Shown one piece after another: positions 16,891 through 25,802 of a DNA stretch of 64,000 nucleotides; within the stretch, counting starts at the first letter, position 1; every line of letters starts with the position of its first letter. The translations under genes and the position numbers were made by a program. Below the pieces are notes generated by a model. That model was not told the DNA's origin. It did not search any database and was given only the letters and a program-made list of their open reading frames with translations. The stretch comes from Bacteroidales bacterium (GTDB lineage: Bacteria; Bacteroidota; Bacteroidia; Bacteroidales; F082), in the NCBI GenBank assembly GCA_900769945.1, contig CAAGIO010000019.1, positions 1 through 64,000 on the forward strand, given 5' to 3'.

Positions 16891-17769
16891 ATGAGAATCG
16901 CGTTATACGGTAAAGCATTTGAATCAGGAAAAGAGGAGTTCGTTAAGGAAATAATAAATGTTCTTTATGGCGCAGGCGCGGAAATTTCCATTTATAGGCC
17001 GTTTATCGGCAATATTATTAACTGCCTCGGTGAAGATATAGCCTACCACACTTTCGACGGATACTCACAGCTGAAGGGTAACGCTGACGTGCTCTTCTCC
17101 TTCGGCGGCGACGGCACGGTGCTCGACTGTGTCCCACTGGTAAGAGACAGCGAAATACCTGTCTTCGGCATAAACCTCGGCCGCCTCGGATTCCTCTCAA
17201 GCGTCTCTTTCGACGAGACTTTAGACGCAGTGAGGAATATCCTCGACGGCAACTTTGATGTTGAACCTCGCTCAATGGTACAGATTGTCGGCAGCGAGGT
17301 GCTTTTCGATGGAATAAACTACGGTCTGAACGAAGTAAGCATTCTTCACAGGACTTACGACAGCCTTATTGAAGTGCATGTCTTCGTCGATGACAGACTG
17401 CTCAATATATATTGGTGCGACGGCGTGCTGCTGTCAACTCCTACCGGCTCGACAGCCTACTCCCTTAGCGCGGGAGGCCCTATTATGGCACCAAACACTG
17501 ACAGCTTCCTTATCACCCCAATAGCTGCTCATAACCTTAGCATGCGCCCTATCGTCATATCCGACAAAAGCCGCGTCAGGATAAAGGTGGAAGGCCGCTG
17601 CGACAACTACGCTCTTGGCATCGACTCAAGGATAAAACTTGTTGACAAATCCTTCGAGTTCGAGATAATGAAGGCTGATTTCTGCTTTAAGATTGTAAAA
17701 ATGCACGATAGCGATTTCTTCAGCACTGTGAGAAGCAAACTCCTCTGGGGAAATGACGTGAGAAACTAA
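16891..17769 (+). CDS. nadK: NAD kinase
   Basis: A 292-residue cytoplasmic enzyme that phosphorylates NAD+ to NADP+. The signature GGDGTVLDCV (GGDG motif) is near residue 72, followed by GINLGRLGFLSS and the NAD-binding TPTGSTAYSLSAGGPIMAP near 188. Length is normal. The start at 16891 (MRIALYGKAF) is chosen because the earlier ATG at 16867 lies within the upstream terminator stem. It leads a compact run, nadK-glycosyltransferase-purD-DUF6427-rnhB-nucleotidase, with gaps or overlaps of 14 bases or less throughout. Confidence 0.95.
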   Translation: MRIALYGKAFESGKEEFVKEIINVLYGAGAEISIYRPFIGNIINCLGEDIAYHTFDGYSQLKGNADVLFSFGGDGTVLDCVPLVRDSEIPVFGINLGRLGFLSSVSFDETLDAVRNILDGNFDVEPRSMVQIVGSEVLFDGINYGLNEVSILHRTYDSLIEVHVFVDDRLLNIYWCDGVLLSTPTGSTAYSLSAGGPIMAPNTDSFLITPIAAHNLSMRPIVISDKSRVRIKVEGRCDNYALGIDSRIKLVDKSFEFEIMKADFCFKIVKMHDSDFFSTVRSKLLWGNDVRN

Positions 17770-17783
17770 AAACTGTTGTACAA

Positions 17784-18905
17784 TTGAAAATAGCTGTAAA
17801 TACTCGTTTGCTGTTGAAAGACAAACTCGAAGGGATAGGCTGGGTCGCCTATGAGACCCTCAGCCGCATAGTGAAGGCTCACCCCGAAGTAGAGTTCTAT
17901 TTCTTCTTCGATAGAAAACCTGACCCGAAATTCATATTTGCAGATAATGTCAAGCCTGTCGTTCTTTTCCCTCAAGCTCGACACCCCTTCCTTTATATCA
18001 TCTTCTTCGAGATATCTGTCGCACGCGCTCTCCGTAAGTTGAAGCCGGACCTATATGTCTCGACAGACGCTTACCTGAGCCTCCGCTCAAAGACTCCTCA
18101 ACTCGCTGTGTTCCACGATATTAACTTTGAACACTTCCCTCAAGACTTCCCACGCGTCGCATTATGGCACTATAAGACGTTCTTCCATAGATACGCCAAG
18201 AAGGCTAAAGGCATCATTACAGTGTCGGAGTTCTCCAAACAAGATATCGTTGATAATTACCATGTTGACCCCGATAAGGTCAGTGTGGTATATAACGGAG
18301 CGAACGAGGGCTTCGTCCCTCTGCCGGAAGAGGAGAAAGCTAAGGTGAGAGATAAATATACCAACGGCAGCCCTTATTTCATGTTCGTAGGCTCCCTGCA
18401 CCCAAGGAAGAACCTCGTCCGCCTGTTCCCCGCCTTCGATACTTTTAAGGAAAGGACAGGCTCCGACGCTAAGCTGCTTATCGTGGGTGAGAAACGCTGG
18501 TGGACCAACGAGATACAGTCGGCTTACGACTCTTTGAGACATAAGTCAGACGTGGTGTTCACAGGGCACCTCAATATGAAGGAGCTGAACCGCGTGACGG
18601 CAGCCGCCCTCGCCTCGGTGTATGTCTCTTATTTCGAGGGTTTCGGCATCCCTATCATCGAGGCCTACAAATGCGATGTCCCGGTGATAACGTCAAACGT
18701 GACGTCAATGCCGGAGGTTGCCGGCGATGGAGCCCTGCTCGTCAACCCTTTCGATGTGGAGTCGATAGCCGACGGCCTCACCAAGATGCTCGACGCCGAT
18801 GTGCGACAACACTATATTATTAAAGGTAGGAAGAGAAGAGACGACTTCTCATGGGATAAGGCCGCGGAAGGCTGGTGGAAGATAATTAATGATTTAACTA
18901 TATGA
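17784..18905 (+). CDS. glycosyltransferase family 4 (GT-B fold)
   Basis: A 373-residue sugar transferase of the GT4 type. The start is a TTG at 17784 giving MKIAVNTRLLLKDKLEGIGW; no ATG is available nearby and this N-terminus matches the family. The C-terminal domain has the donor-binding FVGSLHPRKNLVRL near residue 205 and the E-x7-E-type motif YFEGFGIPIIEAY. Bacteroidetes members of this subgroup often sit next to nadK or purD, but the acceptor is unknown; cell-envelope polysaccharide is the usual guess. It overlaps purD by four bases (ATGA), implying translational coupling. Confidence 0.8.
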   Translation: MKIAVNTRLLLKDKLEGIGWVAYETLSRIVKAHPEVEFYFFFDRKPDPKFIFADNVKPVVLFPQARHPFLYIIFFEISVARALRKLKPDLYVSTDAYLSLRSKTPQLAVFHDINFEHFPQDFPRVALWHYKTFFHRYAKKAKGIITVSEFSKQDIVDNYHVDPDKVSVVYNGANEGFVPLPEEEKAKVRDKYTNGSPYFMFVGSLHPRKNLVRLFPAFDTFKERTGSDAKLLIVGEKRWWTNEIQSAYDSLRHKSDVVFTGHLNMKELNRVTAAALASVYVSYFEGFGIPIIEAYKCDVPVITSNVTSMPEVAGDGALLVNPFDVESIADGLTKMLDADVRQHYIIKGRKRRDDFSWDKAAEGWWKIINDLTI

Positions 18906-20185
18906 AAATTCTTATTTTAGGCTCTGGTGGCCGCGAACATGCTCTCGCATGGAAAATAGCTCAAAGTGAAATGGTGTCGGAGGTCTTTGTCGCCCCGGGT
19001 AACGCAGGCACCGCCTCGATAGGTGTTAATGTCCCTATCAATATCGCCGATTTTGACGCAGTGAAGAAGACGGTGCTTGATAATGACATTGATATGGTCG
19101 TCGTTGGACCGGAACAGCCTCTCGTTGACGGCGTCGTCGATTTCTTCAAGGCAGACCCTCTGCTGAAAGAAAAGAAAATCATAGGCCCTGACAAACGTGG
19201 CGCACAGCTTGAAGGCAGTAAGGCCTTCGCCAAACTCTTCATGGAGAAATACCATATCCCGACAGCCGCCTGCTTTACCGTGACAAAAGACAACCTGCAG
19301 GAAGGCGTCAGTTACCTCTCCACCCTCAAACCGCCTTTCGTCTTGAAAGCTGATGGCCTCGCCGCCGGTAAAGGCGTGCTGATCATCAACGACCTCGATG
19401 AGGCAAAGAAAGAACTGTCTGAGATGCTCTCCGGCAAGTTCGGCGACGCCTCGGCAAAGGTAGTGATAGAGACTTTCTTGAAAGGCATAGAGGTGTCGAT
19501 GTTCGTCCTCACCGACGGCTCCGACTATGTGATTCTGCCTGAAGCTAAAGACTATAAGCGCATCGGCGATGGTGACCAAGGCCTTAACACCGGCGGCATG
19601 GGCGCTGTGTCTCCTGTGCCTTTCGTTGACTCTGCCTTCATCGAGAAGGTGGAGTCGAGGATTATCAAGCCTACTATCCAAGGACTGAAAGAGGAGAATA
19701 TCGACTATAAGGGCTTTATCTTCCTCGGATTGATGAACTGTGGCGGCGACCCTTATGTTATCGAATATAACGTCAGGATGGGCGACCCGGAGACCGAGGG
19801 CGTTATGACACGTATCAACTCCGACCTCGCTAAGCTGCTGTCCGACTGCGCCGACGGCAAACTACGGGACTCGGAATTCCGTATTAGCCCCGATACCTCC
19901 GTCACTGTCATGCTCGTCTCAGGCGGATACCCCGAACATTATCAGAAAGGCATGGTGATGAGCGGATTAGATGATGTGGAGGATGATGTCGTCCTCGCTC
20001 ATGCAGGCACTAAACTTGACGAGAACGCTGACGTCGTGACCGCTGGCGGCCGTGTCATCGCTGTCACCGCCCTCGGCCCTGACATCACTCAGGCAAGAAA
20101 GAAAGCATACGAGAACGCTGCTAAAATATCTTTCAACGGTGTTTACTACCGCCACGATATCGGTCTCGACCTTCTAAATATCTGA
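18902..20185 (+). CDS. purD: phosphoribosylamine-glycine ligase
   Basis: A 427-residue ATP-grasp enzyme of purine synthesis that joins glycine to 5-phosphoribosylamine. Seen: N-terminal ILILGSGGREHALAWKIAQS, VVVGPEQPLVDGVVDFF, the ATP-grasp segment FVLKADGLAAGKGVLII near residue 150, and GGMGAVSPVPF plus the metal-binding region NVRMGDPETEGVMTRI. Length is normal. It overlaps the upstream glycosyltransferase by four bases and the downstream membrane gene by one. Confidence 0.95.
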   Translation: MKILILGSGGREHALAWKIAQSEMVSEVFVAPGNAGTASIGVNVPINIADFDAVKKTVLDNDIDMVVVGPEQPLVDGVVDFFKADPLLKEKKIIGPDKRGAQLEGSKAFAKLFMEKYHIPTAACFTVTKDNLQEGVSYLSTLKPPFVLKADGLAAGKGVLIINDLDEAKKELSEMLSGKFGDASAKVVIETFLKGIEVSMFVLTDGSDYVILPEAKDYKRIGDGDQGLNTGGMGAVSPVPFVDSAFIEKVESRIIKPTIQGLKEENIDYKGFIFLGLMNCGGDPYVIEYNVRMGDPETEGVMTRINSDLAKLLSDCADGKLRDSEFRISPDTSVTVMLVSGGYPEHYQKGMVMSGLDDVEDDVVLAHAGTKLDENADVVTAGGRVIAVTALGPDITQARKKAYENAAKISFNGVYYRHDIGLDLLNI

Positions 20186-21177
20186 TGATAAGATTTTTTC
20201 GTCATAGCTATCTCCAACAGCTGATAGCCATAGTGCTCCTCGTCTTAGTGCTATGGCTCCCGTCCTTTTTTTCTCCTTCATCTGCCGCTGACTTCCTAAA
20301 CCCGGCAACACCTCTTTATAATCTCTTCGCAAGATTGCTGGCATTCTCGCCCACGCTGATGAAGGTGTTCGCCTTATTAGTATTCATCGTCTCGGCTTTC
20401 TTATTCAACTCAATGCTCTCCGTCAACCTTCTCGTGACACGGAACAGCAGCCTCGGCTCCTTGATGTTCACAATTCTCTTATGCTTCACGCCAGAACAAT
20501 GCGATTTCTATCCGTTCCTGCTCTCTGTACCACTGATAATGATGGCTATACAGACGATGTGTCTGCTTTATCAGGAGGAAAAGTCGGAGCCATACCTAAT
20601 GAATTGCGGCGTCTTCATCTCAATAGCGTCGATGATTTATTTCCCTTCGGCGTTTCTTGTCGTCTGGATGATTCTCGCCATGGTGACGATGAAGTTCAAA
20701 AGCGAGCGTCTGTACATCATTCCCGTTTTTGGATTCCTGATGCCTTACGCCGTACTTTTCGCAATATGTTATTTCACAAGGACTTTGCCGGATTCCGTTG
20801 AAGCCTATACCGCCGCCTTCTCAAGTTTGTTCTCCGGAATGTCAGGACTTAATACTAAGGATGTGGTGATATTTGCCTTTTTCGGAGTGCTGCTTCTTCT
20901 GTCGGTGCCGCTCATCAGGTCGGGAAATATTGTGAACTCCATTCAGACGAGGAAGAAATACGGGGTGACGATGATACTCTTGGTGTTCGGCATTGTGATG
21001 TTGTTCGTGCCAGGCCCCGTGTATTGTAACGGGTTGTTTTTCTTTGTGATGGCAGTCATTACTGCTATGGCGTTGTCAGATGTGAAGAAGACGAGGATTG
21101 CAGATGCACTGCTGCTGATAATGATATTGGCGGCTGTCACTAACCAGTATTTGCCATTAATAAAAAAGATGATATGA
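20185..21177 (+). CDS. DUF6427-type polytopic membrane protein
   Basis: A 330-residue protein of about ten hydrophobic segments with few polar stretches. The start MIRFFRHSYLQQLIAIVLLVLVLWLPSF and its place between purD and rnhB fit the Bacteroidetes-specific DUF6427 family, of unknown function. I see no catalytic motif, only transmembrane helices separated by short loops such as TRTLPDSVEAYTAAF. The ATG overlaps the purD stop (TGATG), and its own stop overlaps the rnhB start (ATGA), so it is translationally coupled on both sides. Confidence 0.65.
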   Translation: MIRFFRHSYLQQLIAIVLLVLVLWLPSFFSPSSAADFLNPATPLYNLFARLLAFSPTLMKVFALLVFIVSAFLFNSMLSVNLLVTRNSSLGSLMFTILLCFTPEQCDFYPFLLSVPLIMMAIQTMCLLYQEEKSEPYLMNCGVFISIASMIYFPSAFLVVWMILAMVTMKFKSERLYIIPVFGFLMPYAVLFAICYFTRTLPDSVEAYTAAFSSLFSGMSGLNTKDVVIFAFFGVLLLLSVPLIRSGNIVNSIQTRKKYGVTMILLVFGIVMLFVPGPVYCNGLFFFVMAVITAMALSDVKKTRIADALLLIMILAAVTNQYLPLIKKMI

Positions 21178-21770
21178 GTCTGATACCATGTTTTTCTGAC
21201 GATAAGATTGAGGCGGGATGTGATGAGGTCGGCCGTGGCTGTATAGCGGGACCCGTTGTGGCGGCGGCAGTGATACTCCCGCGAGGGAAAGACTTCCCGG
21301 AATTTAATGACTCGAAGAAACTCACTGAGCGTCAAAGGGAGAGACTTCGCGGTATTGTCATGGATAATGCTGTTGCATGCGGGATTGGGGTGGTGTCGGC
21401 ACAGGAGATTGACGAGATAAACATCCTCAACGCCTCATTTCTCGCTATGCACCGCGCCATCGACGCGCTGAAGGTGCGCCCCGAAATGCTCCTGATAGAC
21501 GGCAACCGCTTCAACCCTTACAGAGACGTCCCATATAAATGCGTCGTGGGCGGCGACGCAAAATATCAGGCTATAGCAGCTGCCTCGATATTGGCGAAGA
21601 CCACCCGTGACCATATCATGCTGGAACTTGACACTCAATACCCTAACTATAATTGGAAAAAGAACAAGGGATACCCTACCGTCGAACATAAAAAGGCGGT
21701 GCACGATTTCGGAGTCACTCCTTATCACAGGATGACCTTTAATATGTCGATACAACTTGAATTGTTTTAA
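21174..21770 (+). CDS. rnhB: ribonuclease HII
   Basis: A 198-residue enzyme that cuts RNA in RNA-DNA hybrids and at single ribonucleotides in DNA. The catalytic start motif CDEVGRGCIAGPVVAAAVIL supplies the Asp and Glu of the active site, followed by FNDSKKLTERQRERL, LLIDGNRF (third Asp) and ASILAKTTRDHIM (fourth acidic residue Asp). GCDEVGRGC replaces the more common VDEAGRGPL, a variation also seen in other Bacteroidetes. Overlaps the preceding gene by four bases. Confidence 0.95.
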   Translation: MSLIPCFSDDKIEAGCDEVGRGCIAGPVVAAAVILPRGKDFPEFNDSKKLTERQRERLRGIVMDNAVACGIGVVSAQEIDEINILNASFLAMHRAIDALKVRPEMLLIDGNRFNPYRDVPYKCVVGGDAKYQAIAAASILAKTTRDHIMLELDTQYPNYNWKKNKGYPTVEHKKAVHDFGVTPYHRMTFNMSIQLELF

Positions 21771-21781
21771 AGAAAGAGGAG

Positions 21782-22702
21782 ATGATAGATTTGACTGACG
21801 TTTTGGTGGTTGGAGTCACCGCGAGGGCACTCTTCAATTTGGAGAAAGAGAACGAGATTTTTGAGAGAGAAGGGGTGAGGAGATACCGTGAGTATCAAGA
21901 TGCGAACCAAGATGTCCCGCTTGAGGTGGGCACGGCGTTCTATCTTGTGAAAAGTCTCTTGAACCTTAACAACATAGCCAACAAGCCGGTGGTGGAGGTC
22001 GTGGTGATGTCGAGGAACAGCCCTGAGACGGGGATCCGTATCCTCAAGTCTATTGAGAAGCACGGTCTTGACATCACGCGTCTTGCGTTCACCGGCGGTG
22101 AGCCCATGTCGCCCTATATCGATGCCTTCGGCGTTGACCTGTTCCTCTCGAAAGACGAGAAGAGCGTGCAGGCCGTCATCGACTCGCAAAGCAACTGTGC
22201 CGCCGCGCTCATCTACGAGCCTCCTGTGGGCTTCAACGCTGACGACAACAAGGTTAAGATAGCCTTTGATGCTGACGCTGTGTTGTTCTCGGAAGAGGCC
22301 GAGCTGCTGTATAAGAAGAACGGGATAGAGTTCTTCCACAGGTATGAGGACGAGCATAAAGACGTGCCGCTCCCTGAAGGTCCTTTCGCAAAGCTGCTGA
22401 TGAAGCTGTCGAAGATACAGTCGTGCCTCCCCGTCGCCGTGGAGGAGTCGCCGTTGCGCCTCGCCATCGTCTCCGCACGCAGCGCACCCGCCCACATGAG
22501 GGTCATCAACACCCTCAAGAAATGGGGCGTCTATGTCAACGAGGTGTATTTCCTCGGCGGAATGCCGAAAGACAAGGTGCTGAAGGCCTTCGGCGCACAG
22601 ATCTTCTTCGACGACCAAGAGTGCCACCTGCAGTCATCAAGCCGCGTGGTGCCTTCAGGCAGAGTGCCTTACTCCTCCGACTCCCCAATGAATAACCTTT
22701 AA
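21782..22702 (+). CDS. 5'-nucleotidase, cytosolic class I-like
   Basis: A 306-residue protein of the 5_nucleotid (cN-I) family, which dephosphorylates nucleoside monophosphates such as AMP or IMP. Seen: VVGVTARALFNLEKENEIFEREG at the N-terminus, VVMSRNSPETGIRI near residue 77, and ITRLAFTGGEPMSPYIDAFGVDLFLSKDEKSV, the region holding the phosphatase motifs. The sequence AGAAAGAGGAG directly abuts the ATG at 21782, which is too close for a ribosome site. An in-frame TTG at 21791 sits nine bases from it and could be the true start, shortening the protein by three residues. Last gene of the nadK-purD run. Confidence 0.82.
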   Translation: MIDLTDVLVVGVTARALFNLEKENEIFEREGVRRYREYQDANQDVPLEVGTAFYLVKSLLNLNNIANKPVVEVVVMSRNSPETGIRILKSIEKHGLDITRLAFTGGEPMSPYIDAFGVDLFLSKDEKSVQAVIDSQSNCAAALIYEPPVGFNADDNKVKIAFDADAVLFSEEAELLYKKNGIEFFHRYEDEHKDVPLPEGPFAKLLMKLSKIQSCLPVAVEESPLRLAIVSARSAPAHMRVINTLKKWGVYVNEVYFLGGMPKDKVLKAFGAQIFFDDQECHLQSSSRVVPSGRVPYSSDSPMNNL

Positions 22703-22767
22703 CAGCTTTTTTTTACAAAACAAAACATATTACGTTTTTTCACGTTCTAAAAATAAATCTTTTCATT

Positions 22768-24324
22768 ATGACTAATGCACGTATCCTCTGGGCCGATGAC
22801 GAGATAGAACTTCTCAAGCCCCATATATTATTTTTGGAACATAAAGGCTATGACGTCGTCGTCACAAACAACGGCAGCGACGCCATCGAGCTTGTGAGAC
22901 AGCAACACTTTGATATAGTGTTCCTTGACGAACAGATGCCCGGCATCTCCGGCGTAGAGACATTAGAGAAGATAAAGTCGGACTTCCCTAACCTCCCCGT
23001 CGTCATGATAACAAAAAGCGAGGAGGAAAGCATCATGGAGGACGCTATCGGAAGCAATATCGCCGACTATCTCATCAAACCCGTGAACCCTAACCAGATT
23101 CTCCTCTCCCTGAAACGTAACCTCGAAAATAAAAAACTCGTGGATGAGAAGTCAACATCCAAATACCAGCAGGAGTTCCTGAAGATTGGCATGGACCTTA
23201 ACAACAACCTCGACTTCAACGAGTGGATCTCTGTCTATAAAAACCTTACACGCTGGGAGCTTGAACTCCAGAAAACCGCTGACGAGGGTATCAAAGAGGT
23301 GTTCTCCCTTCAGAAGCAGGAGGCCAACAACATCTTCTCGCGCTATGTGGAACGCAACTATAGCGACTGGGTGTCGGGACGCTGCGAACGCAAACCTGTT
23401 CTCTCTCATAACGTGGTGCGTGAGAAACTCCTTCCTCGTATCACCGACGACAACAAGCCTGTCTTCTTCATCTTGATAGACAACCTTCGTTACGACCAAT
23501 GGAAGGCTATTCAGCCGATAGTGGAGAACTATTTCCGTGTGGAAGACGACAGCATCTATTACAGCATCTTGCCTACGACGACACAATATGCGAGAAACGC
23601 CATCTTCGCCGGCCTGATGCCCCTTGAGATTCGACGCCGCTTCCCAGCCTATTGGATTGATGAAGACGACGAGGGCACAAAAAACCAATATGAGGGCGAG
23701 CTCCTCGGTGAACAACTACGCAGATATGGCAAGAATATCAAATACTCTTATAATAAGGTGCTGAACCTCGCCGCAGGAAAGAAACTCTTCGAACAGATGA
23801 ACAACCTGATGCAGAACAAACTCAACGTCATAGTGTATAACTTCGTGGATATGCTCTCTCACGCCCGTACCGAGATGGAGATTATCCGCGAACTCGCAGA
23901 TGACGAACAAGCTTACCGCTCACTCATGGTGTCATGGTTCGAACACTCTTCCCTCTTCGATATGATGAAGTTCATCTCACAGAAAGGCTGCGACGTGGTG
24001 GTCACTACAGACCATGGCTCCGTGTGGGTGAAAAACCCCGTGAAGATCTTAGGCGATAAGGCAGTGAATACCAACCTGAGATATAAATATGGCAAGTCGC
24101 TGAAATATAACCCGAAAGAGATGTTCGAGGTGAAAGACCCGGAGAAAATACTGCTCCCACGATATAACGTATCCACATCCTTCGTCTTCGCACGCTCTAA
24201 CGACTTCTTCGCCTATCCTAACAACTATAACTATTATGTCAACTATTATCGGAACACCTTCCAGCATGGAGGCATCTCTATGAACGAGATGTTGATTCCT
24301 GTCGCTTATCTTAAGGCAAAATAA
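22768..24324 (+). CDS. porX: PorX: response regulator with PglZ/alkaline-phosphatase-fold output domain
   Basis: A 518-residue two-domain protein. Residues 1-120 are a receiver: WADDEIELL supplies the acidic pocket, Asp54 in VFLDEQMPG is the phospho-acceptor, and KPVNPNQ holds the conserved Lys. After a helical linker, residues from about 200 on form a PglZ/alkaline-phosphatase-like zinc phosphodiesterase with ILPTTTQYARNAIF (catalytic Thr region), FVDMLSHARTEMEII and VTTDHGSVWVKNP. In Porphyromonas, PorX works with the PorY kinase and SigP to control type IX secretion, and its output domain cleaves cyclic oligonucleotides. A type IX substrate is encoded at the end of the window. Heads the unit porX-tsaE-aroB-aroA. 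Confidence 0.92.
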   Translation: MTNARILWADDEIELLKPHILFLEHKGYDVVVTNNGSDAIELVRQQHFDIVFLDEQMPGISGVETLEKIKSDFPNLPVVMITKSEEESIMEDAIGSNIADYLIKPVNPNQILLSLKRNLENKKLVDEKSTSKYQQEFLKIGMDLNNNLDFNEWISVYKNLTRWELELQKTADEGIKEVFSLQKQEANNIFSRYVERNYSDWVSGRCERKPVLSHNVVREKLLPRITDDNKPVFFILIDNLRYDQWKAIQPIVENYFRVEDDSIYYSILPTTTQYARNAIFAGLMPLEIRRRFPAYWIDEDDEGTKNQYEGELLGEQLRRYGKNIKYSYNKVLNLAAGKKLFEQMNNLMQNKLNVIVYNFVDMLSHARTEMEIIRELADDEQAYRSLMVSWFEHSSLFDMMKFISQKGCDVVVTTDHGSVWVKNPVKILGDKAVNTNLRYKYGKSLKYNPKEMFEVKDPEKILLPRYNVSTSFVFARSNDFFAYPNNYNYYVNYYRNTFQHGGISMNEMLIPVAYLKAK

Positions 24325-24326
24325 TT

Positions 24327-24755
24327 ATGAATATGGTTTTTGAAATAAATGGTGTGGATCAACTGACACAGGTGTCGGAACTGCTTATCAGCTGGCGCGA
24401 TAAGTCGGATATCATTGCTTTCTATGGACCTATGGGCGCCGGAAAAACCACCCTGATAAAGAACCTGTGCCACCAACTTGGCGTCTCCGACGAGGTGAAC
24501 AGCCCTACCTTCGCCCTCGTAAACGAGTATCCTTCCATCAAGGAAAAGTCTATCTTCCACTTCGACTTCTATCGTATTAAGAAACTTGAGGAGGTCTTCG
24601 ACATTGGTTATGAAGACTACTTCTATAGCGGTCACCTTTGCCTCATCGAATGGCCCGAGCTTATCGACCCGCTCATGCCGGAGCATTTTATCAAAGTATC
24701 TATCTCTTACGGGAAAAATGATGACGAGCGTGTCATCGAATGCTCTGTCGTCTAA
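24327..24755 (+). CDS. tsaE: tRNA threonylcarbamoyladenosine biosynthesis ATPase
   Basis: A 142-residue ATPase that partners TsaB and TsaD in making the t6A modification of tRNA. The Walker A motif GPMGAGKTTLIKNL near residue 35 and the SPTFALVNEY segment are diagnostic, with FHFDFYRIKKLEEVFDIGYEDYF following. Length is normal. It starts 2 bases after porX. Confidence 0.93.
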   Translation: MNMVFEINGVDQLTQVSELLISWRDKSDIIAFYGPMGAGKTTLIKNLCHQLGVSDEVNSPTFALVNEYPSIKEKSIFHFDFYRIKKLEEVFDIGYEDYFYSGHLCLIEWPELIDPLMPEHFIKVSISYGKNDDERVIECSVV

Positions 24756-24773
24756 CTGCTTAACCTGACTGTT

Positions 24774-25802
24774 ATGTTGCTGTATCACAATGACTTCGGA
24801 TACCTTGAAGAAATCGTCTCCCGGCATTCGCGAACCTTCTTGCTGATGGACGACAACACCTTCAAGTACTGTCTCCCCATTTTCCTTGAGATGACAAGGG
24901 TGAGGGACTTCATACCTGTCGTGATACGGCCGGGAGAGCCATCGAAGAGCCTTGACACCGTCAGTGATGTCTGGCAATGCCTCGTGGAACATTATGCTGA
25001 TAGGAATGCCTTGATAATCAATCTCGGTGGGGGAGTTGTGTCCGATATCGGAGGCTTTGCCGCCTCATGCTATCAAAGAGGTGTTGACTTCGTCAATGTG
25101 CCTACCTCGCTGCTCTCAATGGTTGACGCGTCAATAGGTGGTAAGACGGGTATCGACTTTTGCGGACTGAAGAACCAAATCGGGACATTCTGTGAGCCCG
25201 CCGCTGTAATGATAGCTCCCGAATTTCTCGATACTCTGCCTACTGAACAGATGCTCTCCGGCCTTGGAGAACTCGCCAAATATGGGTTTATTACCAATAG
25301 GTTACGCCTTGAGCCTTCTCTGCCCTTGGATTTTGAGTTAGTGAGAAACGCCGCCGAGTTTAAGATGGAAATCACATCCGTTGATAGCAAGGATAACGGC
25401 GTGAGGAAGGTGCTTAACTTCGGCCATACCGCCGGTCATGCCTTGGAGAGCATCCTCTCTTGCTCCCCTGCTCAACTGCTTCATGGTGAGGCTGTCGCAC
25501 TTGGAATAATACCCGCACTCTTCCTCTCTAACCGCTATCGTGGCCTCGACATAACTCACCTTATTAATTATAGGCGTTATTATTATCGTCTTTTCAGGAA
25601 AATAAACCTCGAAAATATCAATATTGGAAAGCTGTTAGACATTATGCGCCACGATAAGAAAAATATCGATGGTAAAATACGGTTTGTGCTTCTTGAAGGT
25701 ATCGGCTGCCCCGTCACTGATGTTGTCGTCACTGATGATGATATTATCGATTCTTTGTGCTATCTTATTGATTCTATGAGAGATGAAGGTTTCGGTCAGT
25801 AA
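24774..25802 (+). CDS. aroB: 3-dehydroquinate synthase
   Basis: A 342-residue enzyme that converts DAHP to 3-dehydroquinate in the shikimate pathway, using NAD+ and a divalent metal. Seen: INLGGGVVSDIGGFAASCYQRG, VPTSLLSMVDASIGGKTGID, GELAKYGFI, the metal ligands in LNFGHTAGHALE and HGEAVALG. The protein is slightly shorter than typical. Its last 20 bases overlap the start of aroA, suggesting coupled translation. Confidence 0.95.
   Translation: MLLYHNDFGYLEEIVSRHSRTFLLMDDNTFKYCLPIFLEMTRVRDFIPVVIRPGEPSKSLDTVSDVWQCLVEHYADRNALIINLGGGVVSDIGGFAASCYQRGVDFVNVPTSLLSMVDASIGGKTGIDFCGLKNQIGTFCEPAAVMIAPEFLDTLPTEQMLSGLGELAKYGFITNRLRLEPSLPLDFELVRNAAEFKMEITSVDSKDNGVRKVLNFGHTAGHALESILSCSPAQLLHGEAVALGIIPALFLSNRYRGLDITHLINYRRYYYRLFRKINLENINIGKLLDIMRHDKKNIDGKIRFVLLEGIGCPVTDVVVTDDDIIDSLCYLIDSMRDEGFGQ

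Noticed and set aside
22213..22518. Minus-strand open frames over the 5'-nucleotidase gene, and others of 60-280 codons over purD, frdA, nfnA and gcvP.
   Set aside because: All lie opposite genes with strong family motifs, lack promoter boxes or plausible signals, and show biased composition typical of complement strands.
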